Notes under the pieces: model-generated
What the model was told of the DNA's origin: nothing
Databases searched by the model: none
Seen by the model: the letters and a program-made list of their open reading frames with translations, nothing else
From: Bradyrhizobium tropiciagri
GTDB lineage: Bacteria; Pseudomonadota; Alphaproteobacteria; Rhizobiales; Xanthobacteraceae
Direction of reading: 5' to 3'
Length of the DNA: 64,000 nt
Assembly: GCF_018130545.1 (NCBI RefSeq)
Contig: NZ_JAFCKF010000005.1
Coordinates: 186,001-250,000 of the forward strand
Made by a program: the position numbers and the translations under genes
Part shown: one piece after another, positions 37,696 to 45,618 of the stretch
Layout of the letters: every line of letters starts with the position of its first letter
Position numbering within the stretch: the first letter of the stretch is position 1

Positions 37696-38939
37696 GCACG
37701 ATCACGACGCGGCTCCGCCACCTGATCCTGCTGCTGCCGCTGTTGGTCGCCGGCGGCGCGGCCGCCGGTCCGGACAATCATGTCGACATCGCGCGCGGCA
37801 AGGCGCTGGTCATCGCGGGCGACTGCATCGCTTGCCACACCGCCCCGCGCGGCGAGCGGTTCGCCGGCGGGCTCGCGCTGCAGACGCCGTTCGGCCAGAT
37901 CATGGCGCCGAACATCACGCCCGACAACACGACCGGCATCGGAAGCTGGTCGGCTGACGACTTCGCGCGCGCCATGCAGGAGGGCAGGCGCCCGGACGGC
38001 GCCTATCTCTATCCGGCGTTTCCCTATCCCTACTACACCAAGGTCGCGCGCGGCGATCTCGACGCGATCTACGCCTATCTGCGCACGCTGCAGCCGGTCG
38101 AGAACCGGGTCGATCGCGACACGCTGCCGTTTCCATTCAACATCCGCCTGCTGATGAAGGGCTGGAACACGCTGTTCTTCACGCCGGGACCGTTCAAGCC
38201 GGATTCGGCGCGCTCGGCCGAATTCAACCGTGGCGCCTATCTCGTCGAAGGATTGGGCCATTGTGGCGCCTGCCATACCCCGTTCAATTCCTTCGGCGCG
38301 AGCCGCAACGACAAATATCTGGAAGGCAACCAGATCGACAATTGGACCGCGCCGAACATCACCAATGACGCGCGGGCCGGGCTCGGCAAATGGTCGGCCG
38401 ACGATATCGTGCAATATCTGAAGACCGGACAGAACGGCTTCAGCCTTGCCAGTGGACCGATGAAGGACGTGGTCGAGAACTCGACCTCGAAGATGCCGGC
38501 GTCCGACCTGAAGGCGATCGCGGTCTACCTGAAGGAACGCGGCGCGGCGGGCCCGCCGGCATCGACGCCGCTGCTGGCTTCCGATCCGCGGATGCAGGCG
38601 GGAGAGGCGATCTTCGTCGACACCTGCGCGGCCTGCCATATGCGCAGCGGCGACGGCGTCGCGCATCTGTTCCCGAAGCTCGCCGGCAGCGCGGTCGCGA
38701 CCCAGCAGGATCCCGCGACCCTGGTGCGGATCATCGTCGCCGGCGGCCGGGCGGCGGCGACCGACGGTGCCCCGACTTCGCCTGCGATGCCGTCGCTGGG
38801 CTATCGCCTGACCGACAGTCAGGTCGCTGATGTCGTGACCTACGTGCGCAATTCCTGGGGCAATGCCGCCGCTCCGGTGACGGAAGAGACCGTCAAGGCC
38901 TTGCGGGCGCGGGTCACCGGCGCGGCGGCGGGGGACTGA
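37692..38939 (+). CDS. Tri-haem cytochrome c, gluconate 2-dehydrogenase subunit type
   Basis: 415 residues with a signal peptide (hydrophobic 9-25). Three CxxCH sites: CIACH (from C45), CGACH (from C191) and CAACH (from C312), spaced as in the tri-haem subunits of gluconate, sorbitol and alcohol dehydrogenases. Other features are NITPDNTTGIGSWS, the typical post-haem methionine region, and YPAFPYPYYTK. It would accept electrons from the flavoprotein encoded upstream and pass them to ubiquinone or an oxidase. ATGA overlap with the GMC gene. A closely similar three-haem module is fused to the molybdoprotein encoded at 52672-56214. Confidence 0.92.
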   Translation: MSTITTRLRHLILLLPLLVAGGAAAGPDNHVDIARGKALVIAGDCIACHTAPRGERFAGGLALQTPFGQIMAPNITPDNTTGIGSWSADDFARAMQEGRRPDGAYLYPAFPYPYYTKVARGDLDAIYAYLRTLQPVENRVDRDTLPFPFNIRLLMKGWNTLFFTPGPFKPDSARSAEFNRGAYLVEGLGHCGACHTPFNSFGASRNDKYLEGNQIDNWTAPNITNDARAGLGKWSADDIVQYLKTGQNGFSLASGPMKDVVENSTSKMPASDLKAIAVYLKERGAAGPPASTPLLASDPRMQAGEAIFVDTCAACHMRSGDGVAHLFPKLAGSAVATQQDPATLVRIIVAGGRAAATDGAPTSPAMPSLGYRLTDSQVADVVTYVRNSWGNAAAPVTEETVKALRARVTGAAAGD

Positions 38940-39007
38940 TACCCTTGCAGATACCCTTGCAGGCAAGGCTGGCGGCCACCATTTGGTAAGGCCGAAGGAA
39001 TCTTGCC

Positions 39008-40039
39008 ATGTTGGATTTTACCTCAGATACCGCCGCTGACACGCCGTCAGCGGTGACGGCCGATGCTGCCCAAGATGCTGCTCAAGTCAATGATCGGGCT
39101 TTGCTGGACGCCTATTCCAATGCCGTGATCGACGTGATCGATCGCGTCGGCCCGGCTGTGGTCCGGGTCGAAACCGGGCCCAAGGTCCGCAATGCCCGCG
39201 AGCCCGGCGGGCTCGGCTCGGGCATCGTGATCTCGCCCGACGGGTTCGTGCTGACCAACAGCCATGTGGTCGGATCGTCGAAGGAGATCCGCCTGCGCGA
39301 CACCGAGGGCTTCGTCACCGATGCGCATGTGCTCGGCGTCGATCCCGACACCGACCTCGCGCTGCTGCGCGCCGATGGCGCGCGCGATCTGCCCTATGCC
39401 TCGCTCGGCAACTCCAAGACCTTGCGGCGTGGCCAGCTCGTGGTCGCGATCGGCAATCCGCTCGGCTTCGAATCGACGGTCACTGCCGGCGTGGTGTCGG
39501 CGCTCGGCCGCTCGATCCGCTCGGTCAGCGGCCGCACCATCGAGGACGTGATCCAGACCGATGCGGCGCTCAACCCCGGCAATTCCGGCGGCCCGCTGGT
39601 GTCGTCGAAGGGCGAGGTGATCGGCATCAACACCGCGATCATCAACGGCGCGCAGGGCATCTGCTTTGCGGTCGCCTCCAACACCGCGCAGTTCGTGCTG
39701 TCGGAGATCATCCGCCACGGCTATGTCCGCCGCGCCTATATCGGCGTCGCCGGCCAGACCGCGCCGGTGCCGCGGCGGCATGCGGTGCTCGCCGGCGTCG
39801 AGAACAAGATGGGCGCGCTCCTGATGCAGATCGAGCCGGACAGCCCGGCGTCGCGTGCGAGCCTGTTGCCGGGCGATGTCGTAATCAAGCTCGACGGCGT
39901 CGAGATCAACGGCGTCGACGACCTGATCCGCGCACTCGATCATAGCCGGATCGACCGTACGCTATCGATGGACGTACTCCGCCTCGGCCGCCTGCGCGCG
40001 ATCGATATCCATCCGATCGGAAGGAAGCCTGCGAAGTAG
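39008..40039 (+). CDS. HtrA/DegP-like trypsin-type serine protease with PDZ domain
   Basis: 343 residues. Trypsin-like domain about 40-240 with triad H86 (VLTNSHVV), D116 (DTDLALL) and S193 (GNSGGPL), followed by one PDZ domain at about 250-335 (GALLMQIEPDSPASRASLLP). DegP-type family, but no signal peptide or membrane helix is visible (N-terminus MLDFTSDTAADTPSAV), so the protein looks cytoplasmic as annotated. ATG 39008 is preceded by GAAGGAA. It has its own promoter region after the cytochrome gene (68-base gap). Decayed copies of the 3' end of a related gene lie at about 41398-41506 and 48831-48866. Confidence 0.9.
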   Translation: MLDFTSDTAADTPSAVTADAAQDAAQVNDRALLDAYSNAVIDVIDRVGPAVVRVETGPKVRNAREPGGLGSGIVISPDGFVLTNSHVVGSSKEIRLRDTEGFVTDAHVLGVDPDTDLALLRADGARDLPYASLGNSKTLRRGQLVVAIGNPLGFESTVTAGVVSALGRSIRSVSGRTIEDVIQTDAALNPGNSGGPLVSSKGEVIGINTAIINGAQGICFAVASNTAQFVLSEIIRHGYVRRAYIGVAGQTAPVPRRHAVLAGVENKMGALLMQIEPDSPASRASLLPGDVVIKLDGVEINGVDDLIRALDHSRIDRTLSMDVLRLGRLRAIDIHPIGRKPAK

Positions 40040-40070
40040 TAACGATGGTGCTGTTCGCCGCGCGCGTGAT

Positions 40071-40207
40071 GCACCCTCTCCCCCTGTGGGAGAGGGTCGC
40101 TTCGCGCAGCGAAGCGGGGTGAGGGGTCTCTATCCGCGAGTTCATCCGCGGAGAGAACCCCTCATCCGGCGCTGCGCGCCACCTTCTCCCACAAGGGGAG
40201 AAGGTGA
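40071..40207. repeat. Palindromic intergenic element, family A copy 4 (within gene-free 40040-40503)
   Basis: Arms CACCCTCTCCCCCTGTGGGA (from 40072) and CTTCTCCCACAAGGGGAGAA (to about 40207), with a GGGGTGAGGGGTCTC / GAACCCCTCATCCGG inner pair. In the remaining 296 bases up to 40503 I see no gene, and only AT-poor sequence with no obvious promoter. Confidence 0.72.
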
Positions 40208-40503
40208 GAGGAGCTCGCGGCTCCGCTTCGCGGCACCGCCGACTCATCTGGCTGTTCGATGTGGCCGGAGCCCGCTAGCATCCCGGTGCGCATCCATCGG
40301 TTGCCAGAGGGGTGGACCATGCTCGCGATTGACCCGATGCGGATGTCATTCGTTCACGGTTTGCGTCGGAGTCTGCCCTGACCTTTACCGCCGTTTGCGA
40401 AGGACGTCAGCAGGCTTGCGTTAAGCGTAACCGGGCGCAGCGGCTGGATCGCAATCCAACAACGTGAGATTGTTCTATCATCGCCATGTGGATTGTCAGG
40501 TCG

Positions 40504-41271
40504 ATGAATAGACGAGGCCTCTTCTTGGCATTGGGCGCGGTCACCGTGACCGCGTGGCTGGTATGCTGCTTCCTGTTCAAGCCTAGCGCATTTGAAGCAA
40601 CCTTTGACGACAACCTGGCCAAATATCCTTTGGCCGCTTCGATCGCATCGCAAGATCCCAATCTCAGGGAGATATTCCTTCGTCGGACCGAAGCAGCTTT
40701 CGTTCAAGGTGGATGGGTAGCAGCCAACAAGGCACTCAGGATAAGCCTTGCCGCGGAGGTCGAAGTCTATGCCGACGATGAGCACATCAATGCGATAATC
40801 CGCGCCGAGCTGGCATTGCTCCGCGATCTCGAAAACAAGCCGCTCGCTTGCAGGGCATTTCTGTTCGCGGGCGGCATGGCCGATGAATTGCTGCAAGCGA
40901 AGCCGGACGATCAGCTTGTGTGGTCGGCGCACCAGGCCGCTTTGCAAAATGGATTCGAAAGAAGACTGAGTGGGGTCCGTTGGACGAGAGCCGATGGAAA
41001 AGAGACCGCGGATGTTATGCAATTTCTCGGTCGAGGACCGATCGCTGCACTGACGCCTGCCGAGCTGACCGCGACCGCCAGTTATCTCGACGGTGACCCG
41101 AATTTGGTCTGTAGCGCCGCGATCAAAGAAGCGTTGAATCTGACAGCTATGGATGCCGCTGACGCAGCCCGGGCCCGACGCATTCTCATAGCAAATTCAG
41201 CAAGGATCGACGTTGGCAAGGTCATGTCCAAGATATGCGCCGAACCCAATAGCGGCTGGTCCTGCTCGTAA
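40504..41271 (+). CDS. Hypothetical protein, single N-terminal membrane anchor
   Basis: 255 residues that I do not recognise. One hydrophobic segment at about 7-22 (LALGAVTVTAWLVCCFLF) is preceded by MNRRG, so it is either an anchor or a signal peptide. The remainder is helical and soluble, with no motif. G+C is lower than in the neighbours. ATG 40504 is chosen; ATG 40486 in the same frame would add six residues. It lies between a repeat element and the scrap of a protease gene, inside the disturbed 40-49 kb region, and may be strain-specific. Confidence 0.6.
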   Translation: MNRRGLFLALGAVTVTAWLVCCFLFKPSAFEATFDDNLAKYPLAASIASQDPNLREIFLRRTEAAFVQGGWVAANKALRISLAAEVEVYADDEHINAIIRAELALLRDLENKPLACRAFLFAGGMADELLQAKPDDQLVWSAHQAALQNGFERRLSGVRWTRADGKETADVMQFLGRGPIAALTPAELTATASYLDGDPNLVCSAAIKEALNLTAMDAADAARARRILIANSARIDVGKVMSKICAEPNSGWSCS

Positions 41272-41288
41272 GGCCCTCCGTCGCAGCA

Positions 41289-41376
41289 AGTAGCCCGCAT
41301 GAGCGAAGCGATATGCGGGATGATGTTGCGACCTACGTCTCGGCCCCGGATTTCGCTTCGCTCATCCGGGCTACGC
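41289..41376. repeat. Palindromic element, family D
   Basis: Arms GTAGCCCGCATGAGCGAAGC (from 41290) and CGCTTCGCTCATCCGGGCTA (to about 41375) are inverted copies separated by about 20 bases. It directly abuts the protease 3' scrap that starts near 41398. This GAGCGAAGCG-type palindrome is a repeat type common in rhizobial genomes. Confidence 0.7.
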
Positions 41377-41397
41377 TCTCTGAGAAGCGGTCGCCTT

Positions 41398-41506
41398 GCG
41401 CTCGATCTCAGCCGGATCGACCGGATCCTGTCGAGGGACGTGCTGCGCCTCGGCCGCCGGCGCGATCGACATCCATCCGACCGAGCGCACGCCGGTGAAG
41501 CAGTGA
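41398..41506 (+). pseudogene. Decayed 3' end of an HtrA-like protease gene
   Basis: The sequence encodes ALDLSRIDRILSRDVLRLGR, aligning with ALDHSRIDRTLSMDVLRLGR near the end of the intact protease at 39008-40039. After a frameshift at about 41460 it continues AIDIHPTERTPVKQ and a stop at 41504-41506, against AIDIHPIGRKPAK in the intact gene. Nothing of the upstream protease body remains. It is therefore a truncated copy, possibly left by recombination between related protease genes or by insertion of the intervening DNA. Confidence 0.72.
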
Positions 41507-41556
41507 GCGCTACCCGTCGGCGCATAAGCGATTCAATTGGCGTGATCGCGGGGGCA

Positions 41557-41835
41557 TCACCAGTATGGCCACCGCCACCCCTCATAGAGATCCCAAGACG
41601 ACACCAGGGGCGGCCCATATGGATCGACCCGGTCGTCTTCAGGGCGATAGCGATATCGTGGAACAACATAATAATCCCACGGAGTCGGCGTTATCACGGG
41701 CGTCGAGATCACGACCCTCGTTCGTTCATGAACGACTTGTGCCTTGCGCGCGCGGGCTTCAGCGCTGGACGTCCCGAGGGTACACAGCACCAGGGCCGCT
41801 CCGAGAGCGCATGCGACAGTCACCATCTTCATCAT
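41557..41835 (-). CDS. Small secreted protein, unknown function
   Basis: 92 residues beginning MMKMVTVACALGAALVLCTL, a signal peptide with a cut near SSAEAR. The mature part has PTPWDYYVVPRYRYRPEDDR and ends WRWPYW, rich in Tyr, Trp and Pro. Short proteins of this composition are common in Bradyrhizobium-type genomes but lack a known role. Start at 41835 is supported by GGAGG seven bases upstream. It lies isolated between repeats and scraps. It is a real gene in my view because of the clear signal peptide and ribosome site. Confidence 0.68.
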   Translation of the reverse strand: MMKMVTVACALGAALVLCTLGTSSAEARARKAQVVHERTRVVISTPVITPTPWDYYVVPRYRYRPEDDRVDPYGPPLVSSWDLYEGWRWPYW

Positions 41836-41940
41836 GCATCGGCCTCCAAGCGTGAGAGTGCAAAAGGACTCAAAGCAAGCTAATTCGCCCTTGGCTGGCG
41901 TGAATCTCCGCGTCTGGCCGCTCTCGGACTTGTCGCGTAA

Positions 41941-42060
41941 ATTCGGAATAATAGAAGATATCGCTGAGTTGCCCGACAAGTCAAGTCGTTTCTCCGAGCG
42001 TCGGCGGCCGCCCTGCTACTTTGCATGCGGTTGTTTTCGATGTTTTGGGGCGGGCGCTTC
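41941..42060. repeat. Direct repeat, left copy (DR-L), in gene-free 41836-42461
   Basis: Starts ATTCGGAATAATAGAAGATA and includes TCGCTGAGTTGCCCGACAAG and TTTGCATGCGGTTGTTTTCG. A copy in the same orientation with scattered differences lies at 48703-48820. Both copies are followed, after a short variable stretch, by near-identical family A sequence (42100 and 48886). The two copies bound a block of about 6.6 kb. The rest of this gap, 42236-42461, shows no gene. Confidence 0.78.
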
Positions 42061-42099
42061 GAATGCGAAAGCAGCGGAGCCGGGTGAGGGCGCGCGGGA

Positions 42100-42235
42100 T
42101 GCACCTCTTCCCTTGTGGGAGAGGGTGGCGAAATCGAGCGGAGCGAGATGAAGCCGGGTGAGGGGTTCTATCCGCGAGTTTGCTTGTGGCGAGAACCCCT
42201 CATCCGGCGCTGCGCGCCACCTTCTCCCATGCAGC
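42100..42235. repeat. Palindromic intergenic element, family A copy 5
   Basis: Begins near CACCTCTTCCCTTGTGGGAG and includes GCGAAATCGAGCGGAGCGAG. It ends with CCACCTTCTCCCATGCAG, where the right arm breaks off earlier than in copy 4. The first ~100 bases are almost identical to the element at 48886, forming part of the long direct repeat described for 41941. Confidence 0.72.
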
Positions 42236-42461
42236 CTGCTCTGATGGCGTCGCGCGCGATTCGATTGGCGCGATTTGTCACTGCCCTACCTTCTGAGAAA
42301 ATCTAGATTCAGCGCGCTCGCAGCGAAACAACCTTCAAACTGTGGGCAGACTGATCGGACGAAGTTCGCTCCGTCGGCTTTTTGTCGTGGCTTCGCATGA
42401 TAGCCCTTTGCTCGTTCATGCAAGCCATTCCGCAACGGTCCCTCAAAGTCAAAGGACGCCT

Positions 42462-42932
42462 ATGCAAGCATCCCGGTATACCCGTCGCGCCGCGCTGGCG
42501 CTGGCACTTGCTACCTCAACCCTCTTCCTGACGCCCGCTGCCGATGCCGAACCGTCGCCGGCCGATGCGCTGGTCGGGATCTGGGAGGCCGACGACGGCA
42601 CAGTGAAGCTCGACATGTTTAAGGCTGGTTCGGAATTCCAGGCACGCATGCTCTACGGCAACGAAATCGTGGAGGCCGACAACGTCACCTTTAAGAAGGA
42701 CACCAAAAATCCCGACGCCGCGCTACGTTCGCGCTCGCTCAAGAACATCGTGTTCATTACCGGTCTACGCTGGAGCGATGGTGAGTGGAGCGGCGGGACG
42801 ATCTACGATGCTTCTTCCGGCCGCACCTACAACTGCAAGGCGGAGATCAACAACGGGAAAATGGGTTTGCGGGGCTATATGGGCATTCCCGCAATGGGCC
42901 AGACGCGGACGTTCCATCGGGCTCGTAGCTAA
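42462..42932 (+). CDS. DUF2147 domain protein, exported
   Basis: 156 residues with a signal peptide (RRAALALALATSTLFLTPAA, cut near ADAEP). The mature domain has ADALVGIWEADDGTVKLDMF, then GEWSGGTIYDASSGRTYNCK and a C-terminal LRGYMGIPAMGQTRTFHR. This is the DUF2147 pattern: a small beta-barrel-like periplasmic domain, function unknown. ATG 42462 follows AAAGGACGC. First gene inside the block bounded by the direct repeats; 81 bases separate it from the DedA-like pseudogene. Confidence 0.8.
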   Translation: MQASRYTRRAALALALATSTLFLTPAADAEPSPADALVGIWEADDGTVKLDMFKAGSEFQARMLYGNEIVEADNVTFKKDTKNPDAALRSRSLKNIVFITGLRWSDGEWSGGTIYDASSGRTYNCKAEINNGKMGLRGYMGIPAMGQTRTFHRARS

Positions 42933-43013
42933 CCCCTCAGAGACATCAATCGCGTAAGCGACGTCCGGGGCCGTTTCGCGACCCCGGCACATCGCGCTGG
43001 AGCTTTGGGGGCA

Positions 43014-43513
43014 ATGGACAATCTGCTCTTTGCCGTTTTTCTCGATCCGGTCTGATCGGGATCGCCCTGTTGTGCCTTGGCGAGAAACTTCTGCCTATCG
43101 TCCCTTCCTACGCGCTGCTCGTCTCATTTGGATTGACGGTCGCTCATGATACGACGGGTCTTCTCGGCGTCGTCCTTGCCTCCACCTGTGGCTCCGTGCT
43201 CGGCGCGATCGGCTGGTATGTAGTCGGGCGACTTATCGGGCGTGAGCGTAGCGAACGGTTCGTTGCGCGTTTCGGAAAGTATGTTCTCTTGCGCCCCGCC
43301 TTCTACCAGCGGCTCATGGCGGCCTATGACGGAAAGCCGTTCCTGGTCACCGCGCTTGGTCAGGCGGTGCCCGCGGCGCGCATCTATTTGCCGTTGCCCG
43401 CTGGCGTCATCGGGTTGTCATTCTTGCCCTTCGTGCTGGCGACGACTGTCGGCGCGCTGGTCTGGAACGCGCCGCTCGTGACCCTCGGCTACCTGTTGCG
43501 CAGCGCCGGCTGA
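43014..43513 (+). pseudogene. DedA/VTT-family membrane protein gene with a single-base frameshift
   Basis: ATG 43014 opens MDNLLFAVFLDPV and then hits TGA at 43053. One frame over, from about 43049, the sequence reads GLIGIALLCLGEKLLPIVPS and continues as a DedA/SNARE-associated protein with GSVLGAIGWYVVGRLIGRER and AVPAARIYLPLPAGVIGL to the stop at 43511-43513. The span is 500 bases, one short of 167 codons, so a single base missing near 43048-43051 explains both halves. Either the gene is inactivated, or it is translated from an internal TTG (43070), or there is a sequencing error. The product would be a small polytopic lipid-scramblase-like protein. Confidence 0.72.
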
Positions 43514-43614
43514 GTCGGCCCAATCCCCGCTAACGCCCTGTTTGTACTGACGTTCCAGTTCTGGCGCCGCTGGCAATGAATGGCGTGATGTGCAAGTCTA
43601 TTGGCGTGCTTCGA

Positions 43615-43657
43615 CAGTGTGTGGGCGACCCGCAACCCGTAGGTTGGTTGCACACTG
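43615..43657. promoter_or_regulatory. Inverted repeat upstream of SDR-AraC gene pair
   Basis: CAGTGTG at 43615-43621 is matched by CACACTG at 43651-43657, just 12 bases before the SDR start codon. An inner GGTTGGTTGC / CGCAACCC pair may extend it. It could be an operator or an mRNA hairpin covering the ribosome-binding site (GAGAGGTTACG). Function is inferred only from position. Confidence 0.35.
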
Positions 43658-43669
43658 TGAGAGGTTACG

Positions 43670-44500
43670 ATGAACGATAGACGAAAAAAGACGGCGCTTG
43701 TGACCGGGGCATCTTCCGGCATGGGCAAGGAAATCGCAAAGCGCCTGATCAAGGACGGCTTCCACGTCTTTGTCGCGGCGCGACACACCGACAAGATGAA
43801 CGATCTCGTGAAGCTCGGCGCCCGCGCCCTGCGCATGGATATTTCCAACGAGGCCGAGATCAAGGCGACGGTCGACACCATTCTGAATGAGGCTGGCGGC
43901 GTCGACGTGCTCGTCAACAATGCCGGGTTCGGACTCTACGGTCCCGTCGAGGAAATCGGTATCGAAGAAGCGCGCTACCAGTTCGAGGTGAACCTGTTCG
44001 GCGCGGCGCGGTTGACGCAGCTCCTGCTCCCGAGCATGCGGGCCAAGCGCTCCGGCACGATCGTCAACATCACCTCCATGGGCGGCAAGATCTATACGCT
44101 GCTCGGTGCCTGGTATCACGCGACCAAACATGCGCTCGAAGGATGGTCCGATTGCCTTCGGCTCGAACTTGCGCCCTTCGGCATCAAGGTCGTCATTGTC
44201 GAGCCCGGCCTGATCGAGACGGGGTTTGGCGATGTGGTTGCGAACGGTCTCCTGAAACGTTCGGGCTCGGGCCCGTACGCCAAGCAGACCGAAGCCGTCG
44301 CGAAATCGACCGTCGACGCTTATGGTCAGGGCCGCGGCACTGACCCAAGCGTGATCGCCAACGTCGTGTCGAAAGCCGTGAAGGCGACCAAGCCGCGCAC
44401 GCGCTATGTCGCAGGCAAGTATGCCTTGCCCATGATCAAAATCCGCGAATGGTTCGGCGATCGCATGTTCGATCGCGTGATCATGAGCCAGATGCGTTAG
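43670..44500 (+). CDS. Short-chain dehydrogenase/reductase
   Basis: 276 residues, classical SDR. NAD(P)-binding TGASSGMG (12-19), NNAG (83-86), catalytic S136, Y149 and K153 (YHATK). Arginine/lysine content near the glycine motif (NDRRKKTALV, ARHTDK) suggests NADP preference, but this is not decisive. It is followed after eight bases by an AraC-type regulator gene, and a second SDR lies 2.4 kb further on, in the same orientation. Substrate unknown. Many such SDRs act on steroid-like or short-chain alcohols, but no evidence here supports a choice. Confidence 0.9.
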   Translation: MNDRRKKTALVTGASSGMGKEIAKRLIKDGFHVFVAARHTDKMNDLVKLGARALRMDISNEAEIKATVDTILNEAGGVDVLVNNAGFGLYGPVEEIGIEEARYQFEVNLFGAARLTQLLLPSMRAKRSGTIVNITSMGGKIYTLLGAWYHATKHALEGWSDCLRLELAPFGIKVVIVEPGLIETGFGDVVANGLLKRSGSGPYAKQTEAVAKSTVDAYGQGRGTDPSVIANVVSKAVKATKPRTRYVAGKYALPMIKIREWFGDRMFDRVIMSQMR

Positions 44501-44508
44501 GACGGACC

Positions 44509-45525
44509 ATGAGCGCAGCGGCAGCAGATCGGTGCAAGGTGCCAAAAGCCTTCTGGCAGACCGTCGAGCATATCGGCGTGCCGCCAGCCGCACTGCTGAG
44601 GCAAGCGCGGCTTCCGGCCACTTTGCACCTGAGCGAACAAGCACAGGTCACGACGGCACAATACTTCACGCTGTGGCGGGCAGTGGAGGAATTGAAGCCG
44701 GAGCCGGGCCTCGGCCTCACGCTCGTTCAGCGGACGGACACGGCAGTACACCCGCCATCGAGCCTTGCCGCGTTCTATGCGCGGGACTACCGCGATGGGT
44801 TGCTCCGCATCGCGCGCTTCAAGCGTCTCTGCTCGCCCGAACAGGTCCGTGTGGCGCAAGGCAAGGAGGAATGTGCGGTCACGGTGGAATGGCCTTACGC
44901 CACCGAGCCCGAGCCCGCGATCTCAACGGACGTGACCTTTGCCTCACTCGTTGAGCTTGGGCGGCGCGGCACCGGGCAGCCGCTTGCTCCCTTGCGTGTC
45001 GAACTGATCCGTGAGCGCCCAAAGAGCGAGGTTTACCAGAAATATTTTGAATGCCCGGTTCGCTTCGGCGCGGCGCAAAACCGCCTGATTCTGAACCCGT
45101 CCGACCTTGATCGCCCGTTCCCAGGACATAATCAGGAACTTCTCGAAATCCTCACGCCGGCGCTGGCTTCAGCGCTTGGCGAGCTGCAGGCGCGCAGCTC
45201 GATCAGGGAACAGGTGAAGGTCGTTCTCAAGCGAAGCCTCGCAAGCGGACGGCCGGAGCTGTCCGACGTGGCGCGCGATCTCGGCTTGAGCGAACGCACA
45301 CTGCAACGAAGGATTACCGAAGAAGGCGCGAGTTTCCGCGAACTACTTGCCGAAGCGCGGCAAGAACTCGGGCGGCAGCTTCTTCTGGACCCTTCCGCTG
45401 AGATCGACGAGGTGGCCTGTCTTCTGGGCTACCAGGATACGAGTTCTTTCTATCGCGCGTTCCGGGATCGGGAAGGCGTGACGCCGAGCCGCTGGCGGGA
45501 GTTGAGGAGCGACAAGCTTCACTAA
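44509..45525 (+). CDS. AraC-family transcriptional regulator
   Basis: 338 residues. The N-terminal domain (about 1-200) has the arabinose-binding-like regulatory fold used by OruR/ArgR-like AraC proteins (FWQTVEHIGVPPAALLRQA). The C-terminal DNA-binding domain (about 235-335) has two helix-turn-helix units, SDVARDLGLSERTLQRRITE and IDEVACLLGYQDTSSFYRAF, ending in the family motif GVTPSRWR. It probably regulates the adjacent SDR and downstream genes in response to a small hydrophobic or carboxylic effector. The CAGTGTG inverted repeat before the SDR is a candidate site. Confidence 0.9.
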   Translation: MSAAAADRCKVPKAFWQTVEHIGVPPAALLRQARLPATLHLSEQAQVTTAQYFTLWRAVEELKPEPGLGLTLVQRTDTAVHPPSSLAAFYARDYRDGLLRIARFKRLCSPEQVRVAQGKEECAVTVEWPYATEPEPAISTDVTFASLVELGRRGTGQPLAPLRVELIRERPKSEVYQKYFECPVRFGAAQNRLILNPSDLDRPFPGHNQELLEILTPALASALGELQARSSIREQVKVVLKRSLASGRPELSDVARDLGLSERTLQRRITEEGASFRELLAEARQELGRQLLLDPSAEIDEVACLLGYQDTSSFYRAFRDREGVTPSRWRELRSDKLH

Positions 45526-45618
45526 CTAGGCAATCCGAAACATCGAACATGGACGGGGCCGCCGCGCGCGGCTTCTCCATGAATGCCGGAGGCTTGCCAT
45601 TACTTGGGAGCAAACAAC

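Noticed and set aside
41299-41883. A 194-codon plus-strand frame through 41.3-41.9 kb
   Set aside because: It runs through a palindromic repeat, the protease scrap and the antisense of the small secreted-protein gene; no coherent protein.
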